Shown here: one piece after another, positions 33,022 to 41,352 of the stretch
Numbering within the stretch: position 1 is the first letter of the stretch
How the letters are laid out: every line of letters begins with the position of its first letter
Assembly (NCBI RefSeq): GCF_030166655.1
Contig: NZ_CP126446.1
Location: 2,542,001 to 2,606,000, forward strand
DNA length: 64,000 bases
Direction: 5' to 3'
Source: Pontibacillus chungwhensis
GTDB lineage: Bacteria; Bacillota; Bacilli; Bacillales; BH030062
Made by a program: the position numbers and the translations under genes
The notes under the pieces: model-generated
Told to the model about the DNA's origin: nothing
Databases searched by the model: none
The model's input: the letters and a program-made list of their open reading frames with translations, nothing else

Positions 33022-33954
33022 TCACTCATAGTGAGAAAGGATTTCTTTAGCATGGGACGTAAGGTGATCGATTAACGCTTGAGGCTTCACGACCTTCGCA
33101 TCCTTCCCTAACCGAAAGAAGAAAGGAGCTTGGAACAATAGCTCTTCTATAGGCCCTTCCATCTCAAGTATCCAAGTTTCTTCATCTACTTTTTTAACAT
33201 GATTTTGAAAAACAGCATTCCCGCTACACTGTCTAGCTCCTTCTCTTGATAGAAAGACGCGCAATGTTGTTTGATTATATTGAGGCGTGTAAGCGAAGAA
33301 ATCCTTTAAATCCATATTCCGCTCCCTATCTACACTAACTGATTCGATAGAAAGGATCCGGTCCGCACGAAGCAGAATGATCTTTTCTTTCTCATAGGAG
33401 AAAGAAGGTACATACCAAAGGCCATCTTGCGCAAAAATCCCAAGCGGAAACACCTCATACGTTTTATCTCGCCCTTTTGATTGATAGTCAATCCGGATCC
33501 GCTCCTTCTTAATACTACAGTCGAGAATGTCTTCAAGAAAGGGTGTTTCTACATTACGGTTGGGGGAATAAAAGCGTACGTGGTTCTCGATCGAATCAAC
33601 TTTTGCCTTCGCATCAGCAGTCAGATGGTTATACAGTTTATGTAAAGAATTCTTAACCTCTGCTCGGAATGGAAGGGAACTAAAATGAGACAAGGACTGA
33701 AAAGCAAAGAATAGCGAGACAGATTCCGCTTTCGTAAAAAGAACTGGTGACGCCCAATTATGATCAAGAATCCGGTATCCTCCTCCTCTTCCCTGTTCAG
33801 AATAAAGAGGAAGCCCCATGACACTCAAATCATCCATATAACGCTTCACAGTTCGAGATGAGAGATCAAATTCATCTGCTACCTCTTGGACCGTGAAGAT
33901 TCTTTTCTTATTGATATACATCATAATCTCGAATAAACGAGAGGTTTTAGACAT
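33022..33954 (-). CDS. WYL-domain (YafY-like) transcriptional regulator
   Basis: A 310-residue regulator. An N-terminal HTH_11 winged helix is at about 1-65 (TSRLFEIMMYINKKRIFTVQEVADEFDLSSRTVKRYMDDL). A WYL domain follows at about 130-215, with a degenerate W-Y-x pattern in GLWYVPSFSYEKEKIILLRADRI, and then a WCX-like C-terminus. WYL proteins bind nucleic acid or small ligands and regulate stress or defence genes. AAAGGAGTGG supports the internal ATG. It is divergent from the dihydrofolate-reductase-like gene, which is its probable target. Confidence 0.88.
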   Translation of the reverse strand: MSKTSRLFEIMMYINKKRIFTVQEVADEFDLSSRTVKRYMDDLSVMGLPLYSEQGRGGGYRILDHNWASPVLFTKAESVSLFFAFQSLSHFSSLPFRAEVKNSLHKLYNHLTADAKAKVDSIENHVRFYSPNRNVETPFLEDILDCSIKKERIRIDYQSKGRDKTYEVFPLGIFAQDGLWYVPSFSYEKEKIILLRADRILSIESVSVDRERNMDLKDFFAYTPQYNQTTLRVFLSREGARQCSGNAVFQNHVKKVDEETWILEMEGPIEELLFQAPFFFRLGKDAKVVKPQALIDHLTSHAKEILSHYE

Positions 33955-34057
33955 GTTGCCACTCCTTTTCTTCAAATAGGACAAAATCTGTCACCATTTC
34001 TTGCTATAGTATGTCTTGTAAGCAATCAGACTTTACATGAGAAAGGATGAAAAATCA

Positions 34058-34576
34058 ATGTCACGAAACGTCATATTATATATCGCAACGAGCTTAGACG
34101 GCTATATTGCTGACAAGAACGGTGATGTCGATTGGCTGCATCAGTTTGAAGGAGGCAGTGATTTCGGCTATTACGACTTTTACGAGACCATCGATACCAC
34201 TGTGATGGGCCGGAAAACTTATGAGCATGTCTTAGAATTAGTAGATGAATTTCCATATAAGGACAAGACTAACTATGTTTTCTCCAAAACCCAACACGAG
34301 GGGAATGCACACGTTCAGCTTACCAAAGAATCTCCAGAAACGTTCATAAGAGAATTAAAACAACAAATAGGTAAAGATATTTGGATTGTAGGAGGGGCCT
34401 CCCTCTTAAAAGAATTCATAGCTAAAGATTTAATTGACGAATTTAAAATCTTTACTATGCCGATCCTTCTCGGTGAAGGAATTCCGCTTTTTGAAGCACC
34501 ACTTGAGGAAAAGAAATTCTCATTAAGAGAGGTGAAACAACACGATGATGTCGTTGAGTTAATCTATCATAGATAA
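34058..34576 (+). CDS. dihydrofolate reductase-like (RibD C-terminal domain) protein
   Basis: A 172-residue NADPH-dependent reductase fold. Signatures are NVILYIATSLDGYIADKNGDVDWL (4-27), TTVMGRKTYEHVLEL (about 50-64) and IWIVGGASLLKEFI (about 112-125). These are typical of YyaP/YwjB-type proteins related to the riboflavin enzyme RibD and to DHFR. True folate reduction is unproven for this group. It is divergent from the WYL regulator. The start used has AAAGGATG upstream. Confidence 0.9.
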   Translation: MSRNVILYIATSLDGYIADKNGDVDWLHQFEGGSDFGYYDFYETIDTTVMGRKTYEHVLELVDEFPYKDKTNYVFSKTQHEGNAHVQLTKESPETFIRELKQQIGKDIWIVGGASLLKEFIAKDLIDEFKIFTMPILLGEGIPLFEAPLEEKKFSLREVKQHDDVVELIYHR

Positions 34577-34687
34577 CTATAGAGCGTAGTGGTTTTACAC
34601 TACGCCTTCTTATTTGGGAACCTTTTTGTTCGCTTAAAGCAAACTCTAAGTGAAGGAATTTCAGCAGAACAAAATCTGATACAAACA

Positions 34688-34720
34688 AAAGCACAGAGAA
34701 TAAATCATCCTCTGCGCTTT
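34688..34720 (-). terminator. terminator after the GDPD gene
   Basis: On the minus strand AAAGCGCAGAG and CTCTGTGCTTTT form a stem with one mismatch and a T-rich tail. Confidence 0.7.
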
Positions 34721-34727
34721 CAAACTT

Positions 34728-35705
34728 TTAGTCGTTCTTTACTAAAGGAGCTATCACATCAACACGGTTGGTCCACACATAACCATCATAATCATCAGGA
34801 ATTCGTTTAAGGTCTTCCTGATCATCGAATCCTTCTGACCATTTACCTTCTCCAGCAACCAGGATCACCCTTGTATTCACAGCTTCCATCCGATCCTGAA
34901 ACTTATTCGGGAAACCCCATAGCCACGGAGCTACGTTTTCAGGGATGTGAATTTGAGTATCTTTACAGGCAGCAGGGATATACCCAGTCCAGCCCACTCC
35001 CATATATGATATTAAACAGCTTTTCAACGTCTCCATAGACATGACCCGTATCCCGGGTAGTTCTTCTTGAAGAGCTTGAATCGGCTTATCCCCTCCATAG
35101 GCGGATAGCTGATCCACGTTCACATCAGATAGATCTGACAAATACTCTGCTAGCTTTTCCCCTTCCTCCTGGTCATTACTCTTTATATTAATAAGAAAGG
35201 GCTTATTTGGGAAATGAGTGAGAACTTCTTGAAGGGTAGGCATTAGTCCCACCCCTTCTCCCCGCAATGGATAGGTTTCTCCTCCATCAGCCGTATATCC
35301 GTAGCCTACATCTAATGTTTTCAATTCTTTCATTGTATGTTCCCTTGTAACCCCTGTCCCATCTGTTCTGCAATCGAGCGTCCAATCATGAAACACTGCA
35401 AACTCACCATCTCTGGTAGGATGAACATCTAACTCAACAATGTCAGCGCCATGCTTGAAAGCAGCTTCCATGGAAGGAATCGTATTCCCTATGTAAGGAT
35501 GTTCTGGTTCAAAAATTCGCTTAGCTGTACATGTTTCTCCTGTAATCCCGTCCATTGGATAGGTTTGAGACATCCCAACATGAGCGAGAAGCTTCGGAGT
35601 GGAATTGTCACCCTTATGAAACCAATTGCTGTTGTTCACAAACATAAATAAAATCAATAATAAAAATAAAAGGCCTATTCTCTTCATCACTTTTTTCAAT
35701 TTCAT
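34728..35705 (-). CDS. membrane-anchored glycerophosphodiester phosphodiesterase
   Basis: A 325-residue GDPD-family enzyme with an N-terminal signal anchor (about 9-25). It cleaves glycerophosphodiesters to glycerol-3-phosphate and an alcohol outside the membrane. GADIVELDVHPTRDGEFAVFHDWTLDCRTDGTG (about 85-117) holds the metal-binding E-x-D, the catalytic His of VFHD and the T-x-G motif. The first catalytic loop reads LLAHVGMSQ instead of the usual HRG, losing the conserved Arg. The start with GGAGG at five bases is preferred. It is divergent from the FHA gene. Confidence 0.85.
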   Translation of the reverse strand: MKLKKVMKRIGLLFLLLILFMFVNNSNWFHKGDNSTPKLLAHVGMSQTYPMDGITGETCTAKRIFEPEHPYIGNTIPSMEAAFKHGADIVELDVHPTRDGEFAVFHDWTLDCRTDGTGVTREHTMKELKTLDVGYGYTADGGETYPLRGEGVGLMPTLQEVLTHFPNKPFLINIKSNDQEEGEKLAEYLSDLSDVNVDQLSAYGGDKPIQALQEELPGIRVMSMETLKSCLISYMGVGWTGYIPAACKDTQIHIPENVAPWLWGFPNKFQDRMEAVNTRVILVAGEGKWSEGFDDQEDLKRIPDDYDGYVWTNRVDVIAPLVKND

Positions 35706-35847
35706 TTCTTCCTCCATATTCTAATTATGTGCCGGAGTATGATAAACTCACAATTAGAATAATGAATCCACACGCTTCAAACAATGGATAGTCAATGATA
35801 ATTCAATGATAAACCTCGGATTATAAATGCTTTTACAGGAGTTTGTT

Positions 35848-36525
35848 ATGAACACATTAGCCTCAATCATGATTGAAAATGGGCTACCTTTTGAAAAAGG
35901 GACCCTTTTCACATTAAACCAAACGAATACGATTGTAGGGAGAGAAGTACACGATTGGAAGCCTGATCTATCCATACCAAATATCTATGTATCTCGGAGA
36001 CATCTAGCTATCTTCCTTAAAGATGGACGATTCTATGTAAAGGATTTAGGTAGCAAGCATGGGACACTACTTAATAATGAACCCCTTACACCTAACAAGG
36101 AATATGAATTACAAGATACAGATCAGATTTCGATTGCCAATCATCATATCCAAATGATCTTCCTATCTTCAAGCATGGATCAAACCGCTGATTTAGGACC
36201 AAACATACCTATAATGCACACAGATCAACCTTATGTACTTGAATCGATTAACCAGGAGCTACATATCGATAATCAAATTCTCGCCTTCTCTGAGAAAGAA
36301 TTTATCTGCTTAGAACTCCTTCTAATGAAAGAAGATCAGTTTGTAGATCTCTCAGACATCAAGGAAAAAGTGTGGCCTGAAAGGATTTATGAGGACCAAC
36401 CAGCCCCGGATGTAAGCAATGAAGAGATTAATGCCTTGATTTATAGAATTCGCAAAAAAACGAAAGATCTAATGACGATTACCAACATAAGAGGGAAAGG
36501 ATTTGTGTTAACTTTCCTGCCTTAA
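35848..36525 (+). CDS. FHA domain-winged helix fusion regulator
   Basis: A 225-residue cytoplasmic protein. An N-terminal FHA phosphothreonine-binding domain (about 12-105) shows IVGRE, NIYVSRRHLAIF and VKDLGSKHGTLLNN. A C-terminal OmpR/PhoB-type winged helix (about 145-225) shows FSEKEFICLELLLMKEDQFVDLSDIKEKVW and ends ITNIRGKGFVLTFLP. The architecture suggests a DNA-binding protein steered by Ser/Thr phosphorylation instead of an Asp-phosphorylated receiver. AGGAGTTTGTT precedes the ATG. No kinase is adjacent; the divergent neighbour is GDPD. Confidence 0.85.
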   Translation: MNTLASIMIENGLPFEKGTLFTLNQTNTIVGREVHDWKPDLSIPNIYVSRRHLAIFLKDGRFYVKDLGSKHGTLLNNEPLTPNKEYELQDTDQISIANHHIQMIFLSSSMDQTADLGPNIPIMHTDQPYVLESINQELHIDNQILAFSEKEFICLELLLMKEDQFVDLSDIKEKVWPERIYEDQPAPDVSNEEINALIYRIRKKTKDLMTITNIRGKGFVLTFLP

Positions 36526-36591
36526 GGCAAGGAATCAAGGAGGTGTCTTTTACACCTTCTCCTATTCCTACTCAACCATAAACACGATCTC

Positions 36592-37101
36592 TTAAACAAA
36601 TCTGTACATCAAAATGTCATCAACATATTGCCCTTCTTCAAGCTTGATCTCTCTTACTTTCCTCCCCTCTTCAACGAACCCAAGACGTTGATATAAACGT
36701 ATGGCATTTTCGTTTGAAGAGAAGACTCCAAGACTCACCTTTTCTATTACCGGATGGTCTTTAGCCCACTCCATTAAATGCTCAAGGAGTTGTCTCCCAA
36801 TCCCCATTCCACGGGAAGCTTCTTGAACCATCATCCCAAACGTCCCTGTGTGAGCAAGTCTCGCTCTAGAAGGAGATTGAAAGACAATCCACCCAATGAT
36901 TTTCTCGTCGATCTCTGCAACCAACAAATGTTTCCGCTCATGTTCAATTAATTCACTCACCCAATTATGGTGATGTTCACTTGTTTTCTTTAGTTCTTCG
37001 GTAATCGTAATAAGGTAAGGACCTTCACTTGCCACATCTTGTTGGATCTCCCACATCACAGGAGCATCTTCTATTTTCCCCTCTCGTATATTCACGTGCA
37101 T
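36592..37101 (-). CDS. GNAT-family N-acetyltransferase
   Basis: A 169-residue single GNAT domain. The acetyl-CoA loop is V-Q-E-A-S-R-G-M-G-I-G-R-Q-L-L (about 92-106), with a following helix and the closing NENAIRLYQRLGFVEEGRKVREIKLEEGQYVDDILM strand-helix pattern. It resembles phosphinothricin- or spermidine-type acetyltransferases and L-amino-acid acetyltransferases; the acceptor is unknown. I use the ATG at 37101; the GTG before it is less likely. It is a single gene. Confidence 0.9.
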   Translation of the reverse strand: MHVNIREGKIEDAPVMWEIQQDVASEGPYLITITEELKKTSEHHHNWVSELIEHERKHLLVAEIDEKIIGWIVFQSPSRARLAHTGTFGMMVQEASRGMGIGRQLLEHLMEWAKDHPVIEKVSLGVFSSNENAIRLYQRLGFVEEGRKVREIKLEEGQYVDDILMYRFV

Positions 37102-37174
37102 CACTGGTAGACCTCCTTCTTTGCTACGATCACAGCTTCTACGAAATTCCTCTTTTTTCCTTTATTTTGTGTAA

Positions 37175-37205
37175 AAAAACGCAATTCTCAAGGAATTACG
37201 TTTTT
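37175..37205 (-). terminator. terminator overlapping the 3' end of tetR (37196)
   Basis: AAAACG-AATTC and GAATT-CGTTTT arms with a T7 tail on the minus strand. The stem begins within the last codons of the TetR gene. Confidence 0.7.
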
Positions 37206-37771
37206 CCATTGTGATGCAATCCATTCACGAACGTTTGAACCAGGTAGCTCCTAGTTTCCTCAAGATCAACACTCCGTTTAAAACCTTCACTCTTATTTAG
37301 ATCCACTAAGCCGTGAAGGAGACTTCTTAATCCTCTTATTGCATGGATGGTTTCTTGTTCTGAGAGGTTATATGGTGCTACGTATTTCTGTAATAATTCA
37401 ACAAGTGGCTCCTCACCCTGCTGAAGGGACCTTTCTTTTAGATCGGGTGCAATTAGAGATGCTTCATAGATTCCTGAAAAACGAGAGGCAAATTTAACGT
37501 AGCGCTTCGCCATTTCCTGAATACGGTCTCCCGACTCCCCTTCTCCATCTACCGCTTCCTTCAAGTCGTTATAAAGCATCTCCTGAGCTTCTAGAGCCAT
37601 AGCTTGCTTGATTTCGTGTAAATTCTTGAAGTGATTGTAAAGGGAAGGTGGTTTAATGGAGAATGATCTGGCGAGGTTAGCCATTGTCACATTACTCAAG
37701 TCCTCTTCTTCAGCTAATTCTAATGCTCTCTCAATGATTCGCTCCTTAGTTAACCCTGGTCTTGCTGCCAT
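37196..37771 (-). CDS. TetR/AcrR-family repressor
   Basis: A 191-residue regulator. The HTH is at about 8-55 (TKERIIERALELAEEEDLSNVTMANLARSFSIKPPSLYNHFKNLHEIKQAM) and the C-terminus is the TetR_C_33/WHG type (LRSLLHGLVDLNKSEGF near 150). It is the second gene of an operon, beginning two bases after the MBL hydrolase stop. A double palindrome upstream of that hydrolase is the likely operator, so this is a repressor encoded behind its target. Confidence 0.92.
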   Translation of the reverse strand: MAARPGLTKERIIERALELAEEEDLSNVTMANLARSFSIKPPSLYNHFKNLHEIKQAMALEAQEMLYNDLKEAVDGEGESGDRIQEMAKRYVKFASRFSGIYEASLIAPDLKERSLQQGEEPLVELLQKYVAPYNLSEQETIHAIRGLRSLLHGLVDLNKSEGFKRSVDLEETRSYLVQTFVNGLHHNGKT

Positions 37772-37773
37772 TT

Positions 37774-38490
37774 CTATTTCCCCTTCTCTAATGACCGTTT
37801 AGCTTGTTGGATTGCTTTTTCAATAGCGTTAGATGGGTCTTTGATTGAATTACCATGCCCAACTCCGAGATAAGCAGGTTGATAGGATAAGAGCTTTACA
37901 GCTGTATGAAGGGCAACCTCTTTATCCCACGTGGCCAGGGCGGGAAAAGGAAAGGTCAAACGAAGATCTCCGGCAACAGCTAACCCCCCGCGAGTTTGAA
38001 AAGCATCCCCTGCGATCAAACTGTTTGATCGCTTATCAAGGTAAGCCATTTGTCCAGGAGTATGTCCTGGTGCATCGATAGCCACTAATGACCCCACTTC
38101 ATCTCCATCAGAAAGTAATCGATCTGGACGGGTGCGCACATTCTTTGGTACGCCTCCTTTAATTGGATTCGCCCCTTCCCCGTCCTCTAATGTTAAATCT
38201 CCTTCTAAGATCTTCGATTCCCTTCTTGGAATCAGGACCTCAATTCCTTGAAGATCACCAACGATCCCATCAAGTGCGCCAATGTGGTCACTATGAACAT
38301 GCGTTAATAAAATCCGCTGTATGGGTTTACCTATGTCTTTAGCTGCTTGTATAATCGCTTTTTTATTTAAAGAAAGCGCTGCGTCGATAAGCACAAGGTG
38401 GTCTTCTTCCTCAACAAGATAGCAGTTCACAGGAAAAAAATTCGGCATATAGGTTAACTGATAGATATTTTGATCCTTTCTAATTCTCAT
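37774..38490 (-). CDS. metallo-beta-lactamase-fold hydrolase
   Basis: A 238-residue MBL-fold hydrolase. It has the complete zinc motif T-H-V-H-S-D-H at about 61-67, a later DAPGHTPGQMAYLD (about 138-151) and SLIAGDAF (about 156-163). It is close to the YflN/glyoxalase II-like hydrolases of Bacillaceae. The substrate cannot be named. It is first in an operon with TetR. The promoter region holds two copies of ACTAAT-N3-ATTAGT. Confidence 0.9.
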   Translation of the reverse strand: MRIRKDQNIYQLTYMPNFFPVNCYLVEEEDHLVLIDAALSLNKKAIIQAAKDIGKPIQRILLTHVHSDHIGALDGIVGDLQGIEVLIPRRESKILEGDLTLEDGEGANPIKGGVPKNVRTRPDRLLSDGDEVGSLVAIDAPGHTPGQMAYLDKRSNSLIAGDAFQTRGGLAVAGDLRLTFPFPALATWDKEVALHTAVKLLSYQPAYLGVGHGNSIKDPSNAIEKAIQQAKRSLEKGK

Positions 38491-38505
38491 TCAATCACTC
38501 CTAAC

Positions 38506-38544
38506 TAATGGTATTAGTTTTATTATAACTAATACCATTAGTTT
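38506..38544. promoter_or_regulatory. double TetR operator upstream of the MBL hydrolase
   Basis: Two 15-base dyads, ACTAATGGTATTAGT (38506-38520) and ACTAATACCATTAGT (38530-38544), are separated by nine bases and together form a larger inverted repeat with 15-base perfect arms. Confidence 0.8.
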
Positions 38545-38631
38545 TTCAATATTTTCCTTTTAATTTAAGGCATGAATGATGCAATATAACGTTTTGTTAG
38601 CTTTAGTTGAGAGGAAGGTGAATAGACCTTC

Positions 38632-38977
38632 TTATTCGAAAAAAGCAAACCCGGTATAAACCCATACTCCATTAACTGCAACATCCCCACCATCATGGAG
38701 ATCCACCTTAATTTGATTATGTTCTCCTCTAAAAACGATGCTTCCAACAGGTTCAGGGAGACTCCAGTTATCAGTGGATTCCCTCTTGCTTCTATTCACT
38801 TTATGAATGATTTGATTGATGAAACGGGGATCTTTTGTTTTATATTTGTTCTTCATCGAGATAGACGGATAGGCTTTGAAAGTCCCCTTCTATTAGGGGT
38901 TCCTTTAACCCGTGACTGAGTATTATTACCACTATCAATAAGCCAGCAGATAGTGTGAGGAACGTCTTCTTACGCAT
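38632..38977 (-). pseudogene. frameshifted gene for a small secreted or membrane-anchored protein
   Basis: Two adjoining frames make one sensible protein. The first (38977-38840) starts after AGGTGG and encodes an N-terminal signal/anchor (KKTFLTLSAGLLIVVIILSHG), ending SVYLDEEQI-stop. The second frame continues KTKDPRFINQIIHKVNRSK, then SLPEPVGSIVFRGEHNQIKVDLHDGGDVAVNGVWVYTGFAFFE to the stop at 38632. A single missing base near 38840, in the AT-rich ATATAAAACAAAAG run, would join them as EEQIYKTKDP. It may be a true pseudogene or a sequencing error. Family and function are unknown. Confidence 0.7.
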
Positions 38978-39135
38978 AGGAGATCCACCTTTATGTGAGA
39001 ATTAGCAATACATCCAAAAAAAGATTAGTTTTATCATAACTAATCTTTACATTATTTGTATACTGACAAAGAAACGTTTTGATAGAAGTGCTCTAGTCAT
39101 GACCAATTAACTTAACACTCAGATCTTTGATTTTT

Positions 39136-39174
39136 ATATCTTTAAGATATAATATAAATATATCTTGAAGATAT
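39136..39174 (+). promoter_or_regulatory. tandem dyads and -10 before padR, likely PadR operator
   Basis: ATATCTTTAAGATAT (39136-39150) and ATATCTTGAAGATAT (39160-39174) overlap or flank a TATAAT at 39148-39153. Bound repressor would cover the promoter of the PadR-MFS operon. Confidence 0.75.
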
Positions 39175-39193
39175 AAAATTAGAGGAGGATGTC

Positions 39194-39745
39194 ATGTACG
39201 AACTATTTGTTTTAGGAGAACTAATGGATAAGCCGATGCACGGCTATGTCCTACAACATGTATTAGATAAAGTTGTCGGGCCAAACAGGAAGATCAGTTG
39301 GGGAATTCTCTATCCACTCATACAGAAGCTGAGTAATCAAGGGTTCATAGAACAGACAGTCCAAGATGACGGAGGTAGAGGTCGCCCGAAAAAAATCCTT
39401 AGTCTAACAGAATCTGGCCGCAAACGGTTCTACGAATTGATAGAAGAACCGCTCCCCTACGACCAAACGACTGATGACTTATTTGATATCAAATTAAGCA
39501 ATTTCCATCATATTTCTGGACAAGTTCAAGTCGGTATTCTAGAACAATACAAGGATTACTTGCATCATTTACAAATTCACTATCAAGATAATGAAGATCG
39601 TGTGAATGTTGAACCAGATATCTCTCCAAAAGAAAGAGGGAGCATCCATAAAGTATTGGATCGAAGAAAAAACAACGTACAGATTCAACTAAACTGGATA
39701 AAACAACAATTGGACATCATTAAAGGAGGTTATCAAAATGAATGA
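39194..39745 (+). CDS. PadR-family transcriptional regulator
   Basis: A 183-residue PadR repressor. The winged helix is at about 3-80 (LFVLGELMDKPMHGYVLQHVLDKV, then SWGILYPLIQKLSNQGFI and the wing GRGRPKKILSLTESG). A C-terminal Vir_act_alpha_C-type helical domain follows. GAGGAGG precedes the ATG. Its end overlaps the MFS start by eight bases. Tandem dyads in the promoter suggest autorepression relieved by the exporter's substrate. Confidence 0.92.
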   Translation: MYELFVLGELMDKPMHGYVLQHVLDKVVGPNRKISWGILYPLIQKLSNQGFIEQTVQDDGGRGRPKKILSLTESGRKRFYELIEEPLPYDQTTDDLFDIKLSNFHHISGQVQVGILEQYKDYLHHLQIHYQDNEDRVNVEPDISPKERGSIHKVLDRRKNNVQIQLNWIKQQLDIIKGGYQNE

Positions 39746-41315
39746 AACACAAGCTTCACTCTCCCCAAAAAGATGGTTCGCTTTGGCAGCCGTTTGCTTC
39801 GGGCTATTTATGGCATTGCTCGATGTCACAATTGTCAACGTAGCGTTACCAACCATACAAGAAGAGTTCGAGACCGGGTTCAGTGATCTAGAGTGGGTAT
39901 TAAACGCATACACCTTAATCTTTGCTGTAGCATTGATTACCGTTGCCCGATTAGGCGACCTTTTCGGCCGTAAAAAGTTTTTTATGATTGGATTAATCGT
40001 ATTTAGTATTGGCTCACTACTTTGCGCGCTAGCACCAAGTATCTTATTTTTGAATATTTCAAGAGGAATTCAGGGACTCGGGGCTTCAGCTATGATGTCC
40101 TTATCTATGGCCATTATCTCCACTACCTTCTTTGGGAAAGAACGTGGCATTGCCTTTGGTGTATGGGGGAGTGTTAGTGGACTCGCTACTGCAATTGGCC
40201 CGTTAGTTGGTGGAGTACTAGTAGAAAAGATCAATTGGGAATCTATCTTTTACATAAATATTCCCATTGGAATTATTGCTCTTTTCATGGCATTCTTCTA
40301 TATAAAAGAAACTAAAGACGAAGAAACAGCTAAAACGATAGATTTTTGGGGGCTGCTTCTCATCACATCTGCCGTCTTTTGCTTAGTGTATGGATTAATC
40401 GAAGTCAACCAGCCTGACCTTGGATGGAGTTCACCTGAGATTTTAGCCCTTCTAGCTGGTTCTTTAATTAGCTTCATTGTCTTCATCTTAGTAGAGCTAA
40501 GATTGAAAGTACCGATGGTTAACCCTCGTATTTTTAAAAATTTGAGCTACTCAGGAGCTTGCATTGCAGCCTTTTCTTTGAGTGCTGGTGTTTATGCCCT
40601 CTTTTTCTATTTAACTCTATTATTACAGAACTATTATGGTTACACGGCTCTTGAAACAGGGATACGTTTCATTACGATTAGTGGGTTTGCGCTATTCCTT
40701 GGACCGATTTCTGGAATGCTAACCAATAAAGTAGGAACTAAACCTTTAATTAGTGGAGCTTTAGCCATTCTTTCTATTGCTGTTTTCATGATGACCGTCG
40801 TTTCTAGTGAATCAGAAACGTGGGCTGCATTAATTCCAGCATTCCTCATGGCTGGCATCGGTAATGGAATTGTGAATCCGCCAATTTCCACAACGGCGGT
40901 AGACACGGTACCAAACCGCATTGTCGGAATGGCTTCAGGTGTCAATAACGTTTCAAGGCAAATTGGAATTGCTTTTGGAACAGCATTTCTCGGCGCTATC
41001 TTATCTAATCAATATGTGAATAAAATTGAAACCAACATTAATGCCTTAAGTGAAATACCGGAAGAAGCAAAGCAGGACATCATAGACGGAGTTTCTTCTG
41101 CTGGTCCTATCGCTGGAAGTCAAGGATTACAGGGAGCTGGATCAGAAGCTTACCAAAACATGCCGGGGTTCTCTAAGATTCAAACAATCGCAGAAACCGC
41201 TTTTGTGAATAGCTTAGATCAGGTGTTTATCACCTCAGGAGTGATTCTTGCTCTTGGAGCCATTCTTAGTTTTGTATTTATTCGCAGGAAAGACTTTTCT
41301 CATAATGAAGAATAA
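39738..41315 (+). CDS. DHA2-family (14-helix) MFS efflux pump
   Basis: A 525-residue EmrB/QacA-type drug:H+ antiporter with 14 predicted helices. Motifs include FMALLDVTIVNVALPTIQEEF (motif D1, about 22-42), ARLGDLFGRKKFFMIG (motif A) and FGVWGSVSGLATAIGPLVGGVL (motif C). A large loop between the last two helices, about residues 420-495, contains the acidic IDGVSSAGPIAGSQG segment. Substrates are unknown, usually lipophilic cations, dyes or antibiotics. It is coupled to PadR and ends at a bidirectional terminator. Confidence 0.93.
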   Translation: MNETQASLSPKRWFALAAVCFGLFMALLDVTIVNVALPTIQEEFETGFSDLEWVLNAYTLIFAVALITVARLGDLFGRKKFFMIGLIVFSIGSLLCALAPSILFLNISRGIQGLGASAMMSLSMAIISTTFFGKERGIAFGVWGSVSGLATAIGPLVGGVLVEKINWESIFYINIPIGIIALFMAFFYIKETKDEETAKTIDFWGLLLITSAVFCLVYGLIEVNQPDLGWSSPEILALLAGSLISFIVFILVELRLKVPMVNPRIFKNLSYSGACIAAFSLSAGVYALFFYLTLLLQNYYGYTALETGIRFITISGFALFLGPISGMLTNKVGTKPLISGALAILSIAVFMMTVVSSESETWAALIPAFLMAGIGNGIVNPPISTTAVDTVPNRIVGMASGVNNVSRQIGIAFGTAFLGAILSNQYVNKIETNINALSEIPEEAKQDIIDGVSSAGPIAGSQGLQGAGSEAYQNMPGFSKIQTIAETAFVNSLDQVFITSGVILALGAILSFVFIRRKDFSHNEE

Positions 41316-41352
41316 AAAAATTCCCCCTTTAATAGAAAGGGGGAATTTTTTT
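41314..41352. terminator. bidirectional terminator overlapping a coding 3' end
   Basis: A7TTCCCCCTTT and AAAGGGGGAAT7 arms around a short loop. The stem codes the last residues and stop (KIPPFY) of the convergent gene at 41329. Confidence 0.85.
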
